This document shows, in pieces, positions 58,077 through 64,000 of a DNA stretch of 64,000 nucleotides. The notes under the pieces are model-generated. The model did not search any database and was not told where the DNA came from. It saw only the letters and a list, made by a program, of their open reading frames with translations. Numbering within the stretch: the stretch's first letter is position 1; the number at the start of each line of letters is the position of its first letter. The translations under genes and the position numbers were made by a program. This DNA comes from an uncultured Acidimicrobiales bacterium (GTDB taxonomy: Bacteria > Actinomycetota > Acidimicrobiia > Acidimicrobiales > SHLQ01): contig CALHTF010000003.1 in assembly GCA_938038815.1 (NCBI GenBank), positions 1 to 64,000 of the forward strand, written 5' to 3'.

Positions 58077-58838
58077 ATGTCGAACGATCGATCCCGCAGT
58101 CCCTTCGACCGGATTGCCGATCGTTACGACGAAACTCGTGGTGGAGTTCGACGGGGCCGGCAGTTTGCTGGCTCCGTCGATTCCTTTTTGGCGAGCCCGT
58201 CGGTTATCGCCGACCTGGGCGTGGGCACTGCGGCGGTTGCCGAACCGCTCACCGACCTGGGGCACACCGTGGTTGGGGTCGATCTCAGCTCGGCGATGCT
58301 CGACCAGGCTTCGGAGCGTATCCCTGGCCGACTGCTGGTCGGCGATGTCCAAACCCTGCCTCTCGATACCGACTCGGTCGACGCCGCACTTGCGGTTTGG
58401 CTGCTGCAGTTAGTCGGCGATTTCGATGCGCTGATGCACGAGATCGCTCGAGTTGTGCGGCCCGGCGGTTTGTTCTTCCACGTATCGTCAACGCCTCGGA
58501 TTGAGCCCAACGACATCACCGACCTCACCTTGAAGATGTCGGCGTTGTTGGGTCGGGGGTGGGACCGGTCGTCGACGCTGGCGTCGCGGCTCATGCCGTA
58601 CGGGTTTGTGTTCCAGACCGAGATCGCTATGGCCCACGACGATGTGAAGAAGTCGCCGAACCAACAGGCCGACTGGATCGAGTCGAAAGTGGCCTCGATG
58701 TTCTGGGATCTCGACCCCGCCGACTGGGATGCCTATGTGCAACCCACCGTCGACGCCCTACGAGCCCTACCGAAACCCGACAAGGCTCGCCGCTGTACCG
58801 AGAGCCACCTTCTGTCGCTTTACCGCCGCCGCGAGTAA
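58077..58838 (+). CDS. Class I SAM-dependent methyltransferase
   Basis: IADRYDETRGG, VIADLGVGTAAVAEPLTDLGHTVVGVDLSSAMLDQA, RVVRPGGLFFHVSS. Confidence 0.82.
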   Translation: MSNDRSRSPFDRIADRYDETRGGVRRGRQFAGSVDSFLASPSVIADLGVGTAAVAEPLTDLGHTVVGVDLSSAMLDQASERIPGRLLVGDVQTLPLDTDSVDAALAVWLLQLVGDFDALMHEIARVVRPGGLFFHVSSTPRIEPNDITDLTLKMSALLGRGWDRSSTLASRLMPYGFVFQTEIAMAHDDVKKSPNQQADWIESKVASMFWDLDPADWDAYVQPTVDALRALPKPDKARRCTESHLLSLYRRRE

Positions 58839-58870
58839 CTTCGGGCTGAGAAGCAACCGGGGGAGTAGCC

Positions 58871-59707
58871 ATGCCAATAACGCACCTTGCGGCCACGGCC
58901 AGCATCGATGAAGTTTCCGAAGTGCTCGCCCGCGACGGGTGTGTGGTGATCGATGAGTTGGTGTCGCCCGAAGCCATCGACTCGGTGATGGCCGAGATGC
59001 AGCCGCACATCGACGCCAACGGTTTCGGCCCCGAGGCCTTTACCGGGCTCAACACCAAACGCACTGGAGCGTTGGTTGCCCGATCCGAAACCGCTCGCCA
59101 ACTCGTCAGCCACCCGTTGGTGGTGGGGGTCACGGGCAAACATCTCGAACACGCCACCACGTTTCACCTGCATCTGACCCAAATCATTTCGATCGGGCCC
59201 GACTCGCCGTCCCAACCCGTTCATCGCGACCAGTGGGCGTTCGACTTCTTCCCGTTTCCCGACGACTACGAAGTGCAGTGCAACACGCTGTGGGCGGGCA
59301 CTGATTTCACCGAAGCAAACGGGGCGACCCGGGTGGTCGTAGGCAGCAATCACCATGAGGACCGACTCAAGTACGAGCACGCCGACACCGAACCGGCCGA
59401 GATGACCAAAGGGTCGGTGCTGCTCTACACCGGGTCGGTGTACCACGGCGGGGGCGAGAACTCGACCGATCAGGTGCGTACCGGTATCAACATCACCTAT
59501 GCGGTTTCGTGGCTGCGCCAGGAAGAGAACCAGTACCTGTCGGTTCCGCCCGAGGTGGTGCCCACCCTCGACGACGAGTTGTTGAAACTCATGGGTTGGG
59601 ATCGCGGAGCGTATGCGTTGGGGTACGTCGACGACATGCGTCATCCGCTCGAAACGGTTCGGGGCGAAAACTTCGAGCGTACGTTTGGTGAGGTGCCCCA
59701 GCGCTGA
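58871..59707 (+). CDS. Phytanoyl-CoA dioxygenase (PhyH)-like protein
   Basis: LARDGCVVIDELVSPEAIDSVMAEMQPHI, HRDQWAF (HxD), NGATRVVVGSNHHEDR, GSVLLYTGSVYHGGGENSTDQVRTGINITYAVSWLRQEENQYL. Confidence 0.85.
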   Translation: MPITHLAATASIDEVSEVLARDGCVVIDELVSPEAIDSVMAEMQPHIDANGFGPEAFTGLNTKRTGALVARSETARQLVSHPLVVGVTGKHLEHATTFHLHLTQIISIGPDSPSQPVHRDQWAFDFFPFPDDYEVQCNTLWAGTDFTEANGATRVVVGSNHHEDRLKYEHADTEPAEMTKGSVLLYTGSVYHGGGENSTDQVRTGINITYAVSWLRQEENQYLSVPPEVVPTLDDELLKLMGWDRGAYALGYVDDMRHPLETVRGENFERTFGEVPQR

Positions 59708-59786
59708 GTCCGCTCGGTTGCTACATCTCGACGGTTTTTCGCCGACGGGAACGAGGTACAAGTAATTCGCCTCGAGGAGTTCCCCC

Positions 59787-60065
59787 ATGTTGAAGCGTCG
59801 CAAGTCCAAGAACGGCAAAGTAAAGGTCACCTTTGCGTTGCCTCTCGACCAGACCCCCGACCCGGTATCGGTCGCTGGTGATTTCAACGGCTGGAACCCC
59901 CTCGCCACCCCACTGATCAAGCGCAACAACGGCACTCGTAGCGCCGCGGTCGAACTGGCGGCGGGCGAGGTTGTCGAGTTCCGGTACCTCGCCGATGGTG
60001 GCCACTGGTTCAACGAAGACGAAGCTGGCACGACCGGTGAAGGAAACTCTCAGATCGCGGCGTAA
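59787..60065 (+). CDS. Stand-alone isoamylase-early-set/CBM48-like domain protein (92 aa)
   Basis: KVKVTFALPLDQTPDPVSVAGDFNGWNPLATPLIKRNNGTRSAAVELAAGEVVEFRYLADGGHWFNED. Confidence 0.75.
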   Translation: MLKRRKSKNGKVKVTFALPLDQTPDPVSVAGDFNGWNPLATPLIKRNNGTRSAAVELAAGEVVEFRYLADGGHWFNEDEAGTTGEGNSQIAA

Positions 60066-60130
60066 CCCCGAGACCTAGCGTTCTCGGTCAGCGTTGGTGC
60101 GCGAGGTGTCCACCCAAATAAGGTCGCGCC

Positions 60131-61246
60131 ATGGGGAACCAACAGGCTAGCGATCAACAAAGGTATCGAGTTGTGGTGTGGGGCACCGGCAACGTGGGGC
60201 GACCTGCGCTGCGCGCCGTGCTTGCCCACGACCAACTCGAACTCGCAGGTGTGGTCGTGTCGCACCCGGCAAAGGTCGGGGTCGACGCCGGGAAGTTGTG
60301 CGGACTCGACCCGGTGGGCGTGGCCGCGACCAACGACAACCAGATCGCCTTTGCCGACGACATCGATTGTGTGGTGTACGCCGCCACCGCCGATACCAGG
60401 ATCGAAGAGGCTACCGGTGAGCTACTCGGCCTTCTCGGCGCGGGCCGCAACGTGGTGTCGACATCGTTTTACCCGCTCCTGCACCCGGCTCACACCCATC
60501 CGATCTTGCTTCCGTTGGTCGACGACGTGACCACCGCCGGTAACACCTCGGTGTTCGTCTCGGGAATCGACCCGGGTTGGGTCATGGATATCTTGCCGGT
60601 CTTTCTCAGCGGCGTGTGTGCCGACATCACCGAGATCCGCGCCCAAGAGGTCTTCAACTACGCCTACTACGACCAACCCGAAATCGTTCGGGAGGTCGTT
60701 GGGTTTGGCACCTCGATGGACGAAACCCCACCGATGCTGCTCGATGTTGCGCTTCTCACCGTGTGGGCGCCGATGCTGCGGGTGGTGGCCGACGGACTTG
60801 GGCTCGAGCTCGACGACATCACCACCGAAGTCGAGCGTCGACCACTCACCGAGACCGTCGAGGTCGACGGCATGGGCACCTTTGAGGCTGGCACCCAGGG
60901 AGCGTTCCGGTTCGAGGTTCAGGGTTGGGTCGATGGCCAGAAGCTGTTGGTGGTCGAACACATCACCCGCATCGACGACCGGTGCGCCCCCGATTGGCCG
61001 AGTTCGCCCGAGAAGGGCGGCGTGCATCGGGTCAAGATTGCGGGTCGGCCGAACCTCGAGGTGACCGTGCACGGCAACGAAGAGGGCGAACCAGCGGCGG
61101 CCGGTGGCGGCAACGCAACGGCGGCGAACCGGATCGTGAACGCGATTCCCGCGGTGGTGGCCGCTGCGCCGGGCATTGTTTCGCCCCTCGATCTGCCGGC
61201 CATCGATGGTCGGCACCAAATCCGAAAGGCTGCTCCCAACCAATGA
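60131..61246 (+). CDS. Dihydrodipicolinate-reductase-like NAD(P)H-dependent dehydrogenase
   Basis: YRVVVWGTGNVGRPALRAVLAHDQLELAGVVVSHPAKVGVDAGKLCGLDPVGV, NTSVFVSGIDPGWVMDILPVFL. Confidence 0.78.
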   Translation: MGNQQASDQQRYRVVVWGTGNVGRPALRAVLAHDQLELAGVVVSHPAKVGVDAGKLCGLDPVGVAATNDNQIAFADDIDCVVYAATADTRIEEATGELLGLLGAGRNVVSTSFYPLLHPAHTHPILLPLVDDVTTAGNTSVFVSGIDPGWVMDILPVFLSGVCADITEIRAQEVFNYAYYDQPEIVREVVGFGTSMDETPPMLLDVALLTVWAPMLRVVADGLGLELDDITTEVERRPLTETVEVDGMGTFEAGTQGAFRFEVQGWVDGQKLLVVEHITRIDDRCAPDWPSSPEKGGVHRVKIAGRPNLEVTVHGNEEGEPAAAGGGNATAANRIVNAIPAVVAAAPGIVSPLDLPAIDGRHQIRKAAPNQ

Positions 61247-61917
61247 CATTCTTTACCAAAGAGTCGGCAAAGTTCTGGCGAGCGTTGGCCAAGAACAACT
61301 CCAAAGACTGGTTCGACGCCAACCGTAAGGACTACGAGAAGCATCTGAAAGCGCCGTACAACGCGCTTGCCGAAGCGCTGGTCGACCAGGTCAAAGAGGT
61401 CGAGCCCGAGTACCAGATCGGCCCCAAGCAGGCCACGTACCGGATCAACCGCGACGTGCGGTTCTCCAAGGATAAGACCCCATACAAGACCGAGCTCGGT
61501 ATCACGGTGGGACGCAACCACAAACACGATCCGGCGTACCCGGCCTACACCGTGCGAATCGGCGTGAATGGGCTCGCCGTTGCCGGTGGGCTGTACATGC
61601 CCGAACCCGAACTGCGCGACCACGTCCGCCGTTACGTGGCCGCAAACCACAAGGCGTTGGCCAAGGTCGAGGCACCCAAGACCACGTTCGCCAAGGTCTT
61701 TGGTTCGGTCGGCGGCGAGGCCCACAAGCGCGCCCCGGCCGAGTTGAAAGAGGCCGCTGAGATCGAGCCTCGGGTCCTCAACAAGCAGTGGGTGTACTGG
61801 GCTGACTTCAATGACAAGAAACTCTTCACCGACCCGAAACTCGATCAGTTCATCCTCGACCAATGGGAAGCGGCTCGCCCGGTGATGGAGTTCTTGAAGA
61901 AGGCAGTCGTCGTCTAG
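61243..61917 (+). CDS. DUF2461-family protein
   Basis: MTFFTKESAKFWRALAKNNSKDWFDANRKDYEKHLKAPYNALAEALV...QATYRINRDVRFSKDKTPYKTELGITVG; ATGA overlap with the upstream gene. Confidence 0.82.
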   Translation: MTFFTKESAKFWRALAKNNSKDWFDANRKDYEKHLKAPYNALAEALVDQVKEVEPEYQIGPKQATYRINRDVRFSKDKTPYKTELGITVGRNHKHDPAYPAYTVRIGVNGLAVAGGLYMPEPELRDHVRRYVAANHKALAKVEAPKTTFAKVFGSVGGEAHKRAPAELKEAAEIEPRVLNKQWVYWADFNDKKLFTDPKLDQFILDQWEAARPVMEFLKKAVVV

Positions 61918-61946
61918 TCGACCTCGGGCGCCTCTACGCTGGCGAG

Positions 61947-62855
61947 GTGAACTGTACAACGTGTGGAACCCCCCTCGAGCACGACTCGGTGTTTTGCCCC
62001 AGCTGCGGAACGGTGCCCGGTGCCGAGCCAACCCAAACCTTGCCGGCCGTCGGCCCAGAGTTTGAACCGACCCAACACATTCCGGTAGCCGAGCCCGCCC
62101 CGGCGGCGCAGATACCCCAGCAACCGTCGGTTGCGCCGCCGCCTCAACCGTCGGTAACCCCTCGACCGACCGCGCCGAGTGGTCAACCGAGCCAGCCGGT
62201 GTTCGTGCCCGAGCGCCGATCGATGTTGCCGATAGTCGCTGGACTCCTCGTTCTCGCCAGCCTTGTCGTTCTCGGCTTTTTGTTGCGCGGCATTTTCTCC
62301 GGCGACGACCCCGATACCGATGCTCCGGTGACCACCGACGAGGTGCCGGCCGTTACCGAAGCGCCAGCTCTCGAGTCGACGGTCGCTCCGGTCGAAACCA
62401 CTGCGGCACCCACGTTGGTCGAGGCGGCCGCGGGTAGCCCGTACGAGGGCAACTGCTTTGCGGCGGTTGTTCCGCCGGGCTGGGAACTGGTGAACAACGA
62501 CGAAGAAGTTGGCTACGGGATGCGTACAACCTGGCGCCGCGGTGGCGATCTGTTGTTTGTCGACTCGTCGCCGATCTCTGATCCCAATGTCACGTCGCGC
62601 GACGCCGCGGCGGGCCAGCTTGCGCAGCGCTCGACGGCGACGTCGGAACTGATCGACGAAGGCAACGATGCTTGGGGGTACACCTACACCCGGTCGGGCG
62701 CCCCAGCGATTGCGATCTACAAGGTCACCAGTCGAGGATTTGGCGTGGTCGGTGCCAGCCAAAACAATGCTGACCAGACCATCGCCGACGCCCGAGCGCT
62801 CATCATGTCGATCGAGGCGACCAACCCGACGTGCGACACCGGGTTGACTGGCTAA
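61947..62855 (+). CDS. Zinc-ribbon membrane protein with Pro/Thr-rich linker
   Basis: VNCTTCGTPLEHDSVFCPSCGTVPG, TM LPIVAGLLVLASLVVLGFLLRGIF, extracellular C-terminal domain; GTG start. Confidence 0.6.
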   Translation: MNCTTCGTPLEHDSVFCPSCGTVPGAEPTQTLPAVGPEFEPTQHIPVAEPAPAAQIPQQPSVAPPPQPSVTPRPTAPSGQPSQPVFVPERRSMLPIVAGLLVLASLVVLGFLLRGIFSGDDPDTDAPVTTDEVPAVTEAPALESTVAPVETTAAPTLVEAAAGSPYEGNCFAAVVPPGWELVNNDEEVGYGMRTTWRRGGDLLFVDSSPISDPNVTSRDAAAGQLAQRSTATSELIDEGNDAWGYTYTRSGAPAIAIYKVTSRGFGVVGASQNNADQTIADARALIMSIEATNPTCDTGLTG

Positions 62856-63021
62856 CCGTCGGTCAGACCCGTCGCTGGGCAAAAATGTCGTGAAATCGTA
62901 ATGAAAATGTTTCAGTCTAGGGTGGGGTTGGACATTCCGGTGTGAAATAATTTCGTTACAGCGGGGGAACCGCTAATGAACTGCACCATGCTGCGAGTGG
63001 AACCCGGCATGATTTTGCAGC

Positions 63022-63064
63022 GAAACCGATCCTTGGCCGTCTAAGGCCGCTGGGGATCGGTTTC
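63022..63064 (+). terminator. Hairpin in a convergent intergenic region
   Basis: gaaaccgatcc ... ggatcggtttc, followed by ggttctttt; T-containing tail on plus strand. Confidence 0.5.
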
Positions 63065-63082
63065 GGTTCTTTTCGGGTCGAG

Positions 63083-64000
63083 TCAGTCTTTCTTCGCTCG
63101 GCTGGGGCTGACCCGAGGTGGTTCGTTTGGTTGCTTCGGGTACACCGGCGGCCACGGCGCATCCATAAGGCCATTGACCATGTCGGCGTCGTGCATCTCG
63201 AGCAGTGGAGCAAGGTCCTGCGGGTCGTTGTTCATGTCAGCCCACGCAGCCATCGATGCGTCGAGGCGTTCAGGAACCGACTCGATCGTGAGTTCGTCGT
63301 TGGTGACCTCATCGACTTCGTCCCAGCCGATCGGGGTCGACACTTGGGCCCCGACTCGAGCTCGTACCGCCCATGCGCCAAACACCGTCTTGTGTGGACA
63401 GTTCTGATTGAAGTCGACAAACACCCGCTCGCCCCGTTCCTCCTTCCACCATTGAGCGGTCAGCAGATCGGGGTGGCGTCGCTCGAGTTCGCGGGCGAAC
63501 GCGACCGCCCCAAACCTCACCTGGTAGCTGTCCCACTCGGGCCGAAGTCGCACATAGATGTGCAGGCCCTTCGAGCCGCTGGTCTTGACGTAGGAGGTGA
63601 TGTTCATTTCCTCAAAGAGCGCCCGCACCAGATGGGCGCCCTCGCGCACGTGGTCGAACGACACGCCGGGCTGGGGGTCGAGGTCGATCCGCAGCTCGTC
63701 GGCGATCTCTGGATTCGCCGCCGGATACGGCCACGGGTGGAAGGGGATGGTGCCCATGTTGACCGCCCAAGCAACGTGAGCGATATCGGCGACGACCATG
63801 GCGTTCGAGGTCGTGCCGTTCGGGGTCGAAACTTCGGTCGTGGTGAGCCAGTCGGGAGCGCCCTTGGGCGTGCGTTTCTGGAAGAACGACTTGCCGCTCG
63901 CCCCGTCGGGGAATCGCTGGAGCAGCACGGGCCGTCCGCCGTTGGCGTTCATGAACCCTTCGCTCACCGTCAGGTAGAAGTTGACGAGATCGAGTTTGGT
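63083..64000 (-). CDS. LigD-type polymerase/primase domain protein (5' end beyond window)
   Basis: Frame open to the edge (TKLDLVNFYLTVSEGFMNANGGRPVLLQRFPDG); DELRIDLDPQPGVSFDHVREGAHLVRALFEE, TSGSKGLHIYVRL. Confidence 0.85.
   Translation of the reverse strand, partial: TKLDLVNFYLTVSEGFMNANGGRPVLLQRFPDGASGKSFFQKRTPKGAPDWLTTTEVSTPNGTTSNAMVVADIAHVAWAVNMGTIPFHPWPYPAANPEIADELRIDLDPQPGVSFDHVREGAHLVRALFEEMNITSYVKTSGSKGLHIYVRLRPEWDSYQVRFGAVAFARELERRHPDLLTAQWWKEERGERVFVDFNQNCPHKTVFGAWAVRARVGAQVSTPIGWDEVDEVTNDELTIESVPERLDASMAAWADMNNDPQDLAPLLEMHDADMVNGLMDAPWPPVYPKQPNEPPRVSPSRAKKD

Noticed and set aside
57132-58352. 406-aa minus-strand ORF
   Set aside because: Antisense to the SDR and methyltransferase genes, low-complexity translation.

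Overview
This is a high-GC window whose gene content looks actinobacterial, probably Acidimicrobiia-like; the taxonomy is inferred and was not tested. It is mostly core genome. Minus-strand core modules are: tsaE-tsaB-rimI-tsaD; nnrDE-acpS-lipoprotein-glmS-glmM-rpsI-rplM; truA; the alpha operon (infA, rpmJ, rpsM, rpsK, rpsD, rpoA, rplQ); the S10/spc block (rplC through rplO, secY, adk); and the str operon with rpsJ attached (rpsL, rpsG, fusA, tuf, rpsJ). The usually contiguous ribosomal supercluster is interrupted twice: by a plus-strand MerR + two-component block between adk and infA, and by a ~10.8 kb accessory block between rpsJ and rplC. That second block holds an AI-2E-type transporter, a giant sugar-dehydrogenase/PKD secreted protein, a BTAD/NB-ARC regulator and a large DUF2236/MpaB-like protein. 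The most unusual items are: two near-identical secreted beta-helix paralogs in inverted orientation around an asparagine-synthase-like protein; a 1142-aa GlmS with an insertion right after the catalytic Cys and a long C-terminal extension; a uL22 with a His-Asp repeat, a long Ala/Glu linker and a folded-looking C-terminal module; a DUF3524 (queuosine-mannosyltransferase-like) glycosyltransferase; an infA whose best start is CTG; and several hairpins or small intergenic elements. I found no CRISPR array, rRNA, tRNA or transposase that I could support. All family calls come from reading the translations; no searches were run.
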